Assembly: GCA_001600095.1 (NCBI GenBank)
Contig: BCIX01000006.1
Coordinates: 1,302,001 to 1,366,000, forward strand
Source: Bullera alba
Taxonomy: Eukaryota; Basidiomycota; Tremellomycetes; Tremellales; Bulleraceae
DNA: 64,000 nt
Reading direction: 5' to 3'
Part shown: piece by piece, positions 10,772-22,962 of the stretch
How the letters are laid out: each line of letters opens with the position of its first letter
Position numbering within the stretch: position 1 is the first letter of the stretch
Notes under the pieces: generated by a model
Told to the model about the DNA's origin: nothing
Database searches by the model: none
What the model saw: only the letters and a program-made list of their open reading frames with translations
Program-made: the position numbers and the translations under genes

Positions 10772-12669
10772 ATGGCGGACACTGCGCAACCCCGGCGCCG
10801 GGTGAGCTGGGTGGCTCATATTGACGACAGAACGCATAGCTCACACTAGACGTAGGTCGCGGTGCAAATGGCCTTGTCTCCGAGTCCCAATATGGCCAGC
10901 AGCTCGACCAACCCATCCACCCCGAGCAGTGGACAACCGAGACCACGGGCAAAAGTCGATTTGGCCAACATCTCCACTCCGCCCACCAGGCCCACCCTCC
11001 GCTCAACGCCTTCTTCCCTCTCGCTCTCAGCCAAGAACGTCTCTTCTAGATCATCCCCCTCGGTCATGACGGCGTCGGCCTCTACGCCCCTCGCTCGAAT
11101 TGGCACCTTCACCCCAAGGACTCCCGGTACGCCCATCATGTCCCCGCCCCTGCGCTCGCAGAGTAGACAGGAGGTCAATCCCATCAGTGGTGGCACTCCA
11201 AGTGGAGTATTGAGACCTAGGGCGACTCCGACGCAGAGAGCGATAGGCGCAGCCAGCTATGCCGGCTCACCGGGGATCAAGGCTGGAGCAATGGGTCCAC
11301 CGACAACACCGGCCTCTAGACCATTTACACGGACGGAATCCGCTTCTAGCATAGAGAGGGGGAGGGCGAAAGTGAAATTGCCAACTCTACCCACTCGTAT
11401 CGACAGGTCATCGTCACGTTCCTCCGCTGGACTCAAGTCACCCCCAGCGCCACAAAGGGCCGAGCAGCAATCGCTTCGCGGAGACGTCAAACCTAGCGCC
11501 CTGCCCAATTCCCTCATTGTCGACGTCAGCCTTGCAATGGCTAGATCCGCTTCGCTACAGCCCTCTCCGGCGCTCACACCACCGCACTCTGCAGTACCAT
11601 CACACATGTTCCCGTCAATAGGCCACGTCGTCACTCAATCCACAGCATCTTGCCCCTCGTCACCTCTGCTCCCTGAAACTTCGGTCGCCAGTGGATCTAG
11701 ACCACCACATCACACGAAATCACTGCCAATCAACCCTCGCCTCCCCCACCCCGCACACACTTTGCTTCCCGACAGCCCAGAGGTCAAGACCGTGGCATTG
11801 CCCATCCTGCCCGGGGTCTCGACTCCGAGGCGGTCTTCCGGCTCAACGGTCCTCACAGTCCTGACCGAGGATTCGACAGGATTGTCCCTGGAGGTCAATC
11901 ACGTGAATGACAGGCCCAGTGAGACCCAAACATCCAGTCCAACGACGCCTGGGGACGATGCGCCGACCCCTTCGAGTCGCGACGATCAAGAGACTGCCGT
12001 CAAAGAGGTCATAGGCGAGGACGCAGAGGAGGCCAAAATCAACAGAAAAGTGAGTCGACCACGATATGGACCTTCGCTGATACTTGTTAGATTGCCGATC
12101 TCGAAATCTCGAATGCCAGTCTGCTTGCCATCAATCGCGCCTTGGAGGGTGGGTAGCAGCTTCGTATATCTCCAGGACTCTGAGCTGACTTGGGCTTAGC
12201 CACAAAGACGAAACAGCGCGCAGAGATATTCAAGCTTCGCCGAGCCCTCCGAGAGTCTCTTGACGGCACTGGCCTCGCTAAACCCGCCCCCACCGCATCC
12301 TCAAGTGCCCCCCGAACCCCCATGTCCCCCATGTTCCCCATTTCACCCTCGATGGACGAGTTTCCAGACCTGGATGCGATCGAGGAGGAAATGGAGGTCG
12401 ACGATCCCGAGCTCGAAGGTCGCTGGGAGAAAATGCAGGAATTGGTCTCGACGATGATACGCAGGGGAGAGGCTTCGGTCAAGATGGTGGGACAGGAGAC
12501 GAAGATTGCCGCGCAGAGGGTGTTGGATTGGACGGAAGTCGAGGTCGATCCCGACGGCGGCGCAGGGCAGGGAGAGGGCGAGGAGGAGGAGGATGGAGAT
12601 CAGAGTAGGAATGGAATGGGAGGGGAGTTGGAAGAAGGGGATAGTCGGGAGGTGGACACCTATCTCTGA
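10772..12669 (+). CDS. Hypothetical Ser/Pro-rich protein with a central conserved coiled coil
   Basis: Four exons (10772-10801, 10856-12049, 12091-12148, 12200-12669) keep the frame across every junction. The first about 400 residues are Ser/Thr/Pro-rich with many TP and SP sites (TPRTPGTP and similar), pointing to a disordered, phosphorylated region. A short helical block then spans exons 2-4 (INRKIADLEISNASLLAINRAL, followed by a basic QRAEIFKLRRALRES stretch). The LEISNxSLLAINRxLE pattern recalls uncharacterised proteins I know from other fungi. The tail is acidic (MDEFPDLDAIEEEMEVDD), followed by a helical WEKMQELVSTMIRRGEASV region and a Gly/Glu-rich end. No enzyme motif is visible and I assign no function. 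Confidence 0.75.
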
Positions 12670-13843
12670 CGGAGAATATCATACATACCCACTAGGACAT
12701 CGAAGCCCGGGCTAGGTTATAGACTCAGCATTGTTGTATGTATCACCTCATTTAGGCCGAAAGGTCTGGCGCTACCACGGAGTCGGGTCGAATAGTAGTA
12801 GCAGAAGCTACCGCTCGCTTCTCCCTCTCATAATCTTGACTTTTGGGCAGAGCTAAGGATGGGCCCATATCTAGACTGTTCACTGCTGAGCAGTGCATGT
12901 TGATAGTTCTCTCCTCGTCGATAACTGTGATCCCCTAAGCCCTCGCCATTGAGCAGGGCCTATGAGGAGCATGGCCTTGTTGTGCTCACATGTGGATGTC
13001 TCACCCCGGGATGCTCGTTCCTCCAGCGAGATCGCGACTGCGGGATTTGCAAAAACCAAGTCATCGATCGCGATCGCGTCTATGACCTTTCACATCCTTG
13101 CCCACTCTCTGCTCACTCCATCCTCCACCGCGCCATCTGAATCCAATCTCCGTACTCTGTCGCTAGTGCGCTGTCTCAGATCCGCTCTGATTCGTAATCT
13201 TCTTAGGACACAGAGTCTTATCTGCAACTGAGGCTGGAGTGTTTCAAGATTAAAACGCGAAATCTCAATCTTCTCGACCGTGGACTCAAGACCTGGAGTA
13301 CACCATATCTGAGATCTGTCAATGTTAGCACTACCGTACCGTGACGAGCGTCATGGCCTTGGTTCACCCTACTGTGACTCAAGCAAGCCTCTACGAGCCC
13401 GGTGGTGCGCTATACCAACATGTTCGAGTGAGGCCATTACTCAACGGCGCCCTGGGCGCGAGTAGGGCTGGGGAAGGGTCATGATTGATACCTGAACAGA
13501 CAGGCCAGCCCTGCCTATGCCGGCTGATACCAATGACTCGAGCAGTGGAGAGGCCTGGATCGGTTCTGAGTGGTAAGCCCTTCTGCCACCTCGACCAAAA
13601 GACGTCAGATAAGGCAGGGTCGCGCTGTCGAGAGAGGATATATAGCGCCATGACCATCGTTCCCTGGGGCTCATCGATACGCACTGACGACTCACTCGAC
13701 TCGACTCCGCCTTCGCCTCGACCTGGACTCGCTCGACAACCTATACCCCGATCCCGTATCCGCTGCTAACCCTCGCTCACTCGACAGCTCGACCCATTCC
13801 TACTCCACCACACAGCACACCCACCCAACCAAAACTCCCCGCC
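12670..13843. other. Long intergenic region with TATA box for the secreted-protein gene
   Basis: This 1.17 kb has no convincing gene. A TATATAG at 13639-13645 lies about 200 bp before the next ATG and is the best core promoter candidate. A perfect palindrome CGATCGCGATCG sits at 13065-13076. The last 150 bp are rich in CTCGACTCG-like pyrimidine repeats, which may be leader sequence. The short open frames on both strands lack coding character. Confidence 0.45.
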
Positions 13844-14598
13844 ATGGTCGCCATTCATGTCCTGGTCGCCATGATCGGCGGTCTGCTCGCCATATCCCCC
13901 ATCAACGCCATGAGCCCCGACCCATCCCTCCTTCCTGCCAACGTCGACCTGTCCACCTCCGTCGGCGGTGTAGCCCAGCCTCAGGCCAGGAGTCGACTGA
14001 AGCAAACGACCCGAGCGGAGATCGTGGCGAGACAAGCAAAGAAGCACCTCAGTGCGAGGAACAACCCGAGTCCCCAGCCGGTGACTTGTGTATCCGACTC
14101 CATGGCTGCCAAGACGGGCCTGAGAGGAGCAGTGTTCCATAAAGTCTCGACATCGGATACAGCAGTTGTGAGTGCCCGACCCACACATCCACAACGATGT
14201 TTGCTAATTGGACTTCTAGCAACTCACATCTCGTGCATCGGACAGTATTCAGGACTGCGCTCAATTCTGTCTCGACACCATAGGTGAGTATTCTCAAGGC
14301 CAGTGAGCAGCCATGTGCACTCACTGACACTCGGGAATAGGTTGCGAATGGTCGTACTTGTTCTACGGGCAGTGCTACCTCAAGGGTATGGGCGATCAGG
14401 GAACCATGGGCGGATACCCCGAAGAGGATCAATTCTTCTACCCGCACATCAGCTGCGCAGATCAAAAGGCAAAACAGCGTGAGTAGACTGAAAGGCCCGC
14501 AGGCCGTAGGCCGAAGGGCCAGGAGCAATGCTTGGAATCCCCACTGACACGGTGTAGCTGGAGCCATAAACCAAGAGTGCTGCAACCTCTATTACTAG
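13844..14598 (+). CDS. Small secreted Cys-containing protein
   Basis: Four exons (13844-14167, 14220-14283, 14341-14478, 14558-14598) give 188 residues. The N-terminus is a clear signal peptide (VLVAMIGGLLAISPINA), so the protein is exported. After a spacer with basic residues (RSRLKQTTRAEIVARQAKK), the mature part holds about eight Cys: CVSDSM, DCAQFCLD, GCEWSY, GQCYL, SCAD and ECCNLYY. The CxxxC...C..Y pattern and YFG-like core recall PAN/apple or small cell-wall domains, but I cannot assign one. The gene is single-copy here, with its own TATA box. It converges with the transhydrogenase gene. Confidence 0.75.
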
Positions 14599-15166
14599 GC
14601 CGCCAGTTCATCGCACTCGTCCTCCCTGTGACAGCATACCAGTGTCGATCCCAGTCCCGCCTCTCGTCGTCGTCGTCGTCGTCACCACTGTATCCCTAGC
14701 TTCGGATTTTGGGCTCATGGGCCGTCTTACAGGCCATAATCACGTTTAGATGTCCACCTACCTATATCCAGACTGCTTCATGCACACGTGTAATACCACC
14801 TATGCTGCGTCATGTCACTCACGATGGCCGTGCTGCACGACATTGCTACCATCGACTCTTGAGAGCAAATGCTCGCATGCTGTCACGACTCCCGCCCCGA
14901 TAATTGGACAGACGCAACTGAGGGTCTACAGGACTCCCGTACCATAGCCAGATACCGTGATACTGGTCACAGCCTGTTCGTTGGTACTCATACTAACCTC
15001 ACGACATAGCAACTGCCAACAAGGATCCCCAGGTCCGGAAGGATGATCGTTATTGTACCTCCTAGCCATATACATCTCTGTCCGATGTTCCTCTGATAGC
15101 GGATCTGTGTATCCGAGTATGCCTCTGTACTTTCACTTCTGAAATCCCAAGCTCCCAAATCCCGCC
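14599..15166. other. Convergent intergenic region
   Basis: This 568 bp separates two gene ends and should hold both 3' UTRs. Apart from the TCG microsatellite listed separately, I see nothing in it. Confidence 0.5.
14664..14683. repeat. (TCG)n microsatellite
   Basis: A perfect run of about 6.7 TCG units lies about 65 bp downstream of the secreted-protein stop codon, in non-coding DNA. It is a simple repeat likely to vary in length between strains. Confidence 0.8.
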
Positions 15167-18100
15167 CTAATCCTTGTTCTCCTTCAAGCCCCGACTGAGA
15201 CCCTCGCACGACTCTTTGGCGTCGCCGAACAGCATCTTCGTGTTTGAGTAGTAGAACAGCGGATTCGGCACCTCGGCGTATCCTGGTCCAAGGGTAAGCT
15301 CAGTTCTCTCAGTTCGGGTGGGACAGCTTTTGATGGGTTCTTTGACTCACCAGCCGCCATGCCTCGCTTCATAACAACGACGTTCTTGCTCTTCCAGACG
15401 TTCAACACTGGCATTCCGGCAATAGCCGACCCAGGCTCCAGCGCAATTGGGTTGACGGTATCATTCGCTCCGATGACAATGCAAAGGTCGGTGTCGGAAA
15501 AGTCGTCGTTGATCTCGTCCATCTCGAGCACCACTGCAGTAGGGATCAGCTCATCCCCCCTTTCCTCATCATAGCAAGGCGACACCCGACTCACCGTCAT
15601 ATGGCACGCCAGCTTCTGCGAGGAGGACGTTACATTGACCGGGCATACGACCAGCGACGGGGTGAATGCCGAATCGACATTTGATACCCCTGCTGCGTAA
15701 AGTGCTTATCATCTCGTTGATCGCGTATTGAGCTTTCGCCACGGCCATGCCTAGATGGTGGAGTCAATTATCAATTGAACGGTTTCACTTGATATTGGAC
15801 ATACCGTATCCGGGCACCTAGCGAGAGGTTCAGCGAAATAGCTCTGCACACTCCTGTCGGGCCACACTCACAATCACTACGGTCTCGGCATTGTTCAGCA
15901 TTTCTACAACTTCGTCTATATTGGTTCTATTGACGGTCAAGCCCTTCGTGGAGTCTGCCACCACATCAGCACACACCTCCCGACTGCCACTCACCGTCCG
16001 CCGCGGCGGTCTGGGCGATACCCCCGAAAATGACATTGGCCAGTGATCTATTCATCGCACGGCACTGCGGTAGGACTTAGCACGCATTGTTTTCCCCGGG
16101 GTATCTGCAGCACTTACCATGATGTAGGACAGGATACTTCCACTAGCACCAATCAAAGAGCCCACGCTCGTCAAGAGCATATTGTCCAGCATGAATCCCT
16201 CGGCGATGAGGGCGAAACCAGAGTACGCATTCAACACCGTGACCAAAACAGGCATGTCGGCGCCGCCAATGGCAGCAGAGGTTGTCCAGCCTTTAGCGAA
16301 ACTGAGCAATGTGCTACCAGCAAGACAGCCGGCTGCGATGGCAGGCGAGCCTGGGGCCATGGTGAGGAAAGCGCCAAATGTGGCAAAGTTGGCAGTCAGG
16401 AGTGACGAGTTGATCAAATGACGTCCAGGTAGCACGAGCGGCTTAGACGACATCCTTCCCGCCAGTTTCAGGAATGCAAGAATGGAGCCTGATAAGCTAG
16501 TCAATGTGGCCGTTGCTGTCTGGATTTCAATGGCAATTCTACCGTCTACTCACCGGTGAAAGTGATACCACCGATGACCACACCCAGGTAAGCCGTGGTG
16601 AGGTGTAGTGTACCGGCATGTTCTGCCCCTTCACCAAGTACACTCGCCACACTGGTCATTACGGCCGCAAGACCCACTACGCTATGCAGCGCTGCTACCG
16701 TTTGCGGCAATTGCATTGGACTGACTCGTCGTCCGATCGCCAGTCCAAGTCCGGCTCCGAGGGCTGTGACGATACCGACTTGAACCATAGTCTCTTGCGA
16801 GAATCCAACAGCGAATAGGGTGGACACAATGCCGATAGCGACTCCCAACATTCCCATCGTATTTCCCACACGAGCGGTGACCTGTATCGTCGCCAGTCAG
16901 CTCGATGTTTCTTCTGCGAGGACAGCAAGGAAGTAGCAGCTAAGCTCACCTGAGACGATAGACCGGTCAGAGCTCCAATGGCGAACATTGTGCTGAGGAA
17001 ATATCCAGCTTGAACTAGACCGTCGACCCCAGTACTCGCCGCCCAAATAAATCCTCCGGCGAAGAGCACTGCTGGAATGGCATACAGCCAGGTGTACTCC
17101 GGTGCGTCTGTTGGTCGTCGGAAGAGATCGAGCATGCGTTTGGTGATAAGGAAACCGCCAAAGATGTCTTCGGATGCGAGTTAGTGGTCTTTCCTCGTAT
17201 CAACAGAAGAAGTAAACACTCACTGAGATTGGCCAAGAACACACTGGCGGCTCCTAGTACCTGAGGAACAGTATGTGGCAAGAGTCCTCCGCCCATGACG
17301 AACAGACCTCCTACTCCGACCAAACCACTGAGCGCGTTCGTCACAGCTGAATCCTCATCAGTATCCATACCCCCTTGAAATGACATTCCTTAACTCACAC
17401 ATGAGAGGCGAGTGCAGAGCTGGAGTGACGGACCAGACGGCCCGGAAACCGATGATACTAGCTAGTCCAAGCACCGTGAATAAGTTCATGAATCCTGGGC
17501 CTGTCAATTTGCCCAGAGCCAGTGCTGTGCCGACTCCGCCAGTGGTCAAGGTGACTGATCGGACCGACTGCTGCCAGGGGGTCAAGGCGACTACGGGTTC
17601 CGCAGCAAGAGCGTTCTACAGAGGTCAATTTGATTACCATTGAAGCCCTCTCAAGACAAGCTCACCGGTCGTTGAGCAGCAGCCTGTGCTTGAGGAGTCA
17701 CAGCAGGTGCGGGCGCGGGCCATAGGACTTCCTCCTTGTGAGTCACGATCGAGCGTCGGACGACTTCATCCTCGAGGTTGACGTTGAACCGTGATTGGTC
17801 TCCGATGGACAGAAGGAACTGTCGTGGTGATCAGTCAAATGAATCGCTCGAGCCCAAGACACGTGCTGACCTTGGTGATGTTGTTGGAGTAGAGCGTACT
17901 GGATTGTGTGGGCAATCGAGAGGGCAGATCCTGTGTTATGGTTATCAGCGAATGGTTTTGTCACCACTATAGAGCTCAAGCGTACAGTATAGCCAATGAT
18001 GGTGACACCATTATGAACGATCTTTTCTCCAGGCTTTGTCAACTCGCAATTACCGCCTATCACCACGTCAGATTCTGACCAAAGCTAGGATCCAAATCCC

Positions 18101-19346
18101 GACCTACCAGCCTCAGCGGCGAGATCAACAATGACGGATCCAGCTAAATTGCAGTCAGGATAGTACTATGAGAAGTCCGGGAGGATCCAACCCACGTTTC
18201 ATCGCTTCGACGTGTTCTCGAGTGACCAACCTAGGAGCCTTTTTGCCAGCTGAATAGAGGATCAGTATCGGTGAGATCCCCTGCGCTGGCTTGCTCAATG
18301 CTCACGAATCAGCGCAGTGGTGACAATGATATCGACTTCTTTGGCTTGTTGCAGGAAGAGTGCCATCTCAGCGTCGATGAAGGCCTGGAGTGGGGTTAGC
18401 ATAAACCTTCGCCTTTTCTCGCAGTCAGAGCGACTCGCCTTGCTCATTTCCTTTGCATAGCCTCCTTGTCCACTACCATCTTCCTCGAGCTCAATGGTGA
18501 GAAACTCGGCTCCGAGACTTTCCACCTGTTCCTTGACCACCGGTCTAGTATCGAATCCTCTGACGATTGCGCCCATTCTCCTTGCCGTGGTGATGGCGGA
18601 CAGTCCAGCCACTCCGGCTCCGATGACCAATACCTTCCCTGGAGGAATCTTTCCCGCTGCAGTGACCTGTCCCGTCATAAACCTTGGAAATGCGGCCGAA
18701 GCCTCCAAGATTGCCCTATATCCAGCAGTGTTGGCCATAGAAGAGAGTGCGTCGAAAACCTGAGCTCGGGATATCCGGGGTATACAGTCCATGGCAAATG
18801 AAGTGATGCCTCTCGACCTGAGGTCTTCCACCACGTGAGGGTTTTGAGCGGGATACATGAATGATATGAGGGTAGAGCCGGGTTTCATCCCGTTGATCTC
18901 TTTCGAGTCGAGGTTGGGCGGTCTGACTTTGAGTACGATATCCGAAGACCGGATTGGATCAGAGGTGATTTTCGCTCCTGCCGAAGCGTAATCTTCGTCT
19001 CGAAACGACGATTCCGCTCCGGCATTGGGGGAGACGTGGACCTCTTTGAAACCCTTCTTGAGGAGGATAGCGACTCCGGCCGGGGTCACGGAGACTCGAC
19101 GCTCATCGGGAAACGTCTCTTTCGGTATACCGACGATAAGCTGAGAGTATGGTGTTCCGACGGGCTCGGGCTTGGAGACTGAAGAGTTCCAGCGATGTGA
19201 GGAGGAGCTGAATGCCCTTAGGGTCTTGATGACTTGACATATCGCATCAGCCTCGCACTGACAATGCCCAAGCTCAGTACCCATCACTCACCGGTTGAGG
19301 CGTTGATCGACCCCGTACATCTCACCCAGGAGTGAGCGACCGCCAT
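15167..19346 (-). CDS. NNT: Mitochondrial proton-translocating NAD(P)+ transhydrogenase
   Basis: The enzyme couples hydride transfer between NADH and NADP+ to proton flow across the inner mitochondrial membrane, making NADPH. The gene has more than ten introns. ATG at 19344-19346 opens a Ser/Arg presequence ([13 protein letters not shown]) typical of mitochondrial import. Domain I (PntA) follows: [19 protein letters not shown], then the NAD-binding [14 protein letters not shown] and RGFDTRP. The membrane domain has many helices, including [26 protein letters not shown] and [15 protein letters not shown]. Domain III (PntB) closes with the NADP fold: [18 protein letters not shown], then [10 protein letters not shown] and [15 protein letters not shown]. 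The single fused alpha-beta chain is the eukaryotic arrangement. The exact coordinates of small exons are approximate. It is divergent from the xanthine dioxygenase gene. Confidence 0.93.
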
Positions 19347-19943
19347 GTTAAAATCAGCTCAACAAGACGGAACGTCGTACGTGTACCGATGTAACAGCAA
19401 CGACGTCGCTCGATTTCTACGATCACTGCCAACCCACCAAGCATCTCCCATAGCGCAGTCTCGGTATCCTCGTGACCGGCTTCGGGTTGACTTTCCCCGC
19501 ACACCGCGGCCCGGGGAATGCGGGGGAAACTGCGGAGAGATGCGGGAGTGTGATGCGGAGGAGCGTAGGATGAGGGATCGCTTGCAGATCCCGCGTTCTT
19601 TCCTCTTGTTGCTGTCTCAAAGCATTCCTCTTGCAGATGTTGAGCTCTGCAGGTAGATCACTTGCCCTATCATCCCGCATATCGTTGAAGCCATCTGCAT
19701 CAAGTCCTAATCCGACGACGCCGCTCTTATCTCTGAGTGGTTCGGATTTGATTCCGCGTTTGTTTTGGCCACCCCCGATGTTGTCGGGAATTCACCAGGA
19801 TGGGAACGAGAGATCGCATAGCCGTTATGGTCGGTCACTCTCAGGTCATTGGACTCTCTAGGAAGGGTACATAAGACACCACTTCACCTCAGCGATCTCC
19901 TGGACTTTCTCTTCGACCGATCCCCACAGCAGACCTCGCCACG
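19347..19943. promoter_or_regulatory. Divergent promoter between NNT and the xanthine dioxygenase gene
   Basis: The 597 bp between two outward-facing start codons must drive both genes. It includes an open frame at 19637-19861 (+), starting MLSSAGRSLALSS, with a weakly mitochondrial-looking N-terminus; I do not call it a gene. The stretch just before 19944 is pyrimidine-rich, as expected of a leader. Confidence 0.45.
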
Positions 19944-21699
19944 ATGACCACCGCTCCAGCTCTGAAATACTCATCGCTCAATCTCCCTCCATCGGCGAAC
20001 CCGGCCTACTTCAATGACTTTGGCAAGCAGGTCGAAGGCTTCGACATGGGTACAGCCACCGAGGAGCAGCTGAAAGAAGTCATGGATATGCTGTACAAGG
20101 TGGGCGCGTTCTCCACCACGTGTGAACCATTCTCACTAATCCCGGTTCTCTAGCACTCGGTGCTGCTGTTCAAGAACACCAAGATCACCCCGAAGCAGCA
20201 GTACGAGCTGACCAAGGTATGTCCACAACAGAGTCGCTACACTCGGGTTCTAATCCTATCTAAAGGCATTCGACCCCACTGTCGACTCCTACGGCCATGG
20301 TAACAACAAAACAGGCAAAGAAAAGGCATCGATCCTCCACCCCGATCTCAAGACAATTCCTCATCAGCCTCAAGTCCAGCTTATCGGGAACGGAAAGGTT
20401 CCAGGGACATACGAGGGCCTCACAGAGGTATATTCATCCATACCCATGATGATTGTCTACTAATTATCACTATAGCCCCAGCTGAAACACCCTCACCACA
20501 AGACGTTTCACAAAGAGCCCGTATCCCAGGAAGACGAGGACGCGGGTGTGACCCGCTTTTACAGATGGTGAGCTGCCCTTGTTCATCTTCACAAACATCA
20601 GCTCATCGATCAACCAGGCATATAGACGCTGCTCTGTATGAGAAGGCTCCGCCGAGAGTTACGACCCTCTACGCTGTCTCCGTGCCCAAGGGCGAGCCCC
20701 AGACTTGTCGATACGACGATGGCACGGGTGATGAGCTCAAGGTCCCACTCGGTGGCACAGCATGTACGTGTTCGTTCACTCAAACTACTGTGAAGATCGG
20801 CTGACCAGAATTTCAGTCGTCAGCGGGAAGACAATGTTTGACGTACTTCCACCACAACTGAAATCGCTGGCAGTCAGGACCAAAGTTCAATATGTGAGTC
20901 GACGACATGTCCTCCTAAGTGACGGTCTTCATGCTGATCATCTGCAGTCGCCCCACCCTTATGTCTGGATGTCAAAGGCACATGCATTGCCTACAGGTCT
21001 CGGTCTCGAGACGGAAGGACTCGAGCTGCCGGAAGAAGAGCTACCAGAGTGGGAAGAGTCAAAGGTCAAGGTTTTTCCAATGGTAAGTTTCTTAGCAGGT
21101 CTACGCTACGAGCGACATGCTGATTCCGACTGTTGTAGTGCTGGAAGAACCCAGTAACTGGGGCACTTCATGTTCAAGTTCACCCTTGCGGCGCTCGAGC
21201 TCTGCACATTGCGCCTTTACCCGCCGGATCAACAAGAGAAGGCGCTTTGTTCCCAGATGGAGGGGAAGTCACAGATCTGAAAGAGGTCCGGAAGACGCTG
21301 TACGACATTCAGCGTCCGGGTATCGCCCCAGAGGTGAGTCATATGCTCTGGTGAAATTTCCATCTTCTCCTCTTTACCACACTTCTACCAGAAGTTTGCA
21401 GCCCGTGCTATGTCCACCAATACTTGACGCTATGCTGACTGTCTATAGCTCGTCTACGCACAAGACTGGGACGAAGGCGATCTCGTGCTGTTCCACAACC
21501 GCGGAGTGTTGCACTCCGTCGTTGGAGCATTCAAGCCCGACCAACTGAGGATGTTCCATCAGGTGAGTGAAGACTTCTGACATTCCGACTAGCTGTGTAG
21601 CTGGAGACAAGTGACTGAGCTGACGGAACATAGTGCAATCTTGCTGGATCTAGCGATCCCGAAGGCCCGAACGAGGAGGATGTCAAGCAATTCGCCTAG
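19944..21699 (+). CDS. xanA: Fe(II)/2-oxoglutarate-dependent xanthine dioxygenase
   Basis: The protein belongs to the TauD/TfdA fold and closely resembles Aspergillus XanA, which hydroxylates xanthine to uric acid in the cytosol using 2-oxoglutarate. About eight or nine exons give some 370 residues. Key blocks are HSVLLFKNTKITP, FDPTVDSYGHGN, SILHPDLKTIPHQPQVQLIG, the iron ligands RFYRWHIDAAL (His-x-Asp), TTLYAVSVPKG, CRYDDGTGDEL, a conserved SPHPYVWMSKAHALPTG block, NPVTGALHVQVHPCGARALH, and the distal iron His in NRGVLHSVVGAF. The ending QFA follows CNLAGSSDPEGPNEEDV. All metal ligands are present, so it should be active. It would start purine catabolism to urate and compete with XPT1 for xanthine. 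Confidence 0.9.
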
Positions 21700-21867
21700 A
21701 CTACAAAGTTGTGCTATGACGCACGCGCCTGTGACCCGCTTAGATGGTGATTTGGTTGTACAGTATGTGGACTGCGGCGAGATGTGATGACTTACGGCGA
21801 TACGTGACTCAGCTAACAGGGGCCATAAAGAAGCACTACACTGCACCGGGAAAGGAGGCTTTAGTGG
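21700..21867. other. Short spacer between xanA and the triplicated array
   Basis: This is the 3' end region of xanA, leading into the first conserved downstream element of the repeat array. Nothing else is visible. Confidence 0.4.
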
Positions 21868-21998
21868 AGCAATGTCATCTCTAATCTACTTCACTGATCG
21901 TTCCCACTATGACCTCTACGGTTTAGCCTAGTGTAGCTTCCACAAAGCGCTTCTCACAGCCCCGCCCAGTGTCGCAGAGCCGCACACGTTGCGGGCGA

Positions 21999-22262
21999 CT
22001 AATTGGTCGACTCGGTCGTGCTGCCTTGGCCTTCAGTGGCAGCACCCTCGGTCGCCTTGGTGGACTCGTGAGTCACGCTCGGGGAGCTATACGCGTACTT
22101 GTGTGGAGCGTAGCCATTCACACTGCCCAAAGGGCCTCTGCTCTTGGAATTCTCCTCCTCATCTTTGCGACTGACGTAGACCCTTCCACGGATAAGGGTC
22201 CCGTTGTCGCCTGCAGCCGAGCGCGCAGTACTTCCAGTGCGTGTGTTTGCGTTGGATGACAT
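21999..22262 (-). CDS. Small hydrophilic protein, array copy 1
   Basis: The 87-residue frame begins MSSNANTRTG and is rich in Ser, Thr, Gly and Glu, without Cys, signal peptide or membrane segment. The middle carries the family motif: an aromatic/basic start (GRVYVSRKDEEE) and a GPLGSVNGY end. The tail is Thr/Glu-rich. An upstream frame (see 22381-22494) ends at a possible splice donor, and the TTTTAG acceptor 15 bp before this ATG would join the two in frame, so the true protein may be about 40 residues longer. I do not recognise the family. Composition suggests an intrinsically disordered, stress-type hydrophilin, but that is inference. Copies 2 and 3 follow to the right on the same strand. 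Confidence 0.65.
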   Translation of the reverse strand: MSSNANTRTGSTARSAAGDNGTLIRGRVYVSRKDEEENSKSRGPLGSVNGYAPHKYAYSSPSVTHESTKATEGAATEGQGSTTESTN

Positions 22263-22380
22263 GGTGGACTTGTGGTGCTAAAAGATGTAGTTTGCTGATA
22301 AAGCTAGCTAATCGTTCGTGTGAATAGAAGGCGATGGAGAGGAGGAGAGCGAAGACGCGGCTGGAGACCCTTTGAATAAC

Positions 22381-22494
22381 CCACTGCAGGCTCTGTCGAG
22401 GCTTCCTCACCACGACGAATAGCTTCTTCAAGTGTTCACGGGACCCAGCGACAATGGAGGGACGAGGTGTCTCTCCTTTCTTGCAGCTGCTCAT
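22381..22494 (-). other. Conserved leader exon or upstream ORF of array copy 1
   Basis: This frame starts MSSCKKGETP and continues SREHLKKLFVVVRKP. It is closely matched in copy 2 and faintly in copy 3. It ends in codon phase 0 at either a GTGAGG (internal) or a GTTATT donor. The candidate acceptor before the copy 1 ATG also gives phase 0, so the segment could be a true first exon. It could equally be an upstream ORF in the leader. Confidence 0.45.
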
Positions 22495-22962
22495 CTGTTT
22501 GTGGTGTCATCGATGACGTGTAAGAGCAGCTTGATCGCGAGTGCTCGAATATTCTGACTATTCCTCGGCGTGGCCAACGTGGCGATAGACGAGAAGAGTT
22601 CCTGTAGCACAGCTACACGAACGACTCATGTATGACTGTACTTACTTACATATCGAACGACAACTGACAGATGACGAAGGTCCTTCGACGAGCTCTGGTC
22701 TGGAATTCTGAGTCTGATTCAGTGTCCAGCGGTGGCCCAACGCCTGAACGGGACCTTGAAGATCGAGTGCGCCAGACCTCAACGTACGTTCAACAACCGA
22801 CCTGTGCAGGTGCTGAACCTGGCACTGCCCCGGGTCATGATGTTCCAGTGAAGCAATGTCATCTCTAATCTACTCCACTGATCACTTCTCCTGGCATATC
22901 ATCTACCGTATATACTCATCAAGGTGACCCTCTCAGTCTCGCTCGGCTGTATTGCGCCCAAG

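Noticed and set aside
13391..13695. Two overlapping minus-strand ORFs of 84-97 residues
   Set aside because: They overlap in different frames and coincide with the TATA box region of the secreted-protein gene. There is no coding bias.
19637..19861. 74-residue plus-strand ORF in the NNT/xanA promoter
   Set aside because: It has a weak mitochondrial-like start but no recognisable domain, and it lies where both promoters must be.
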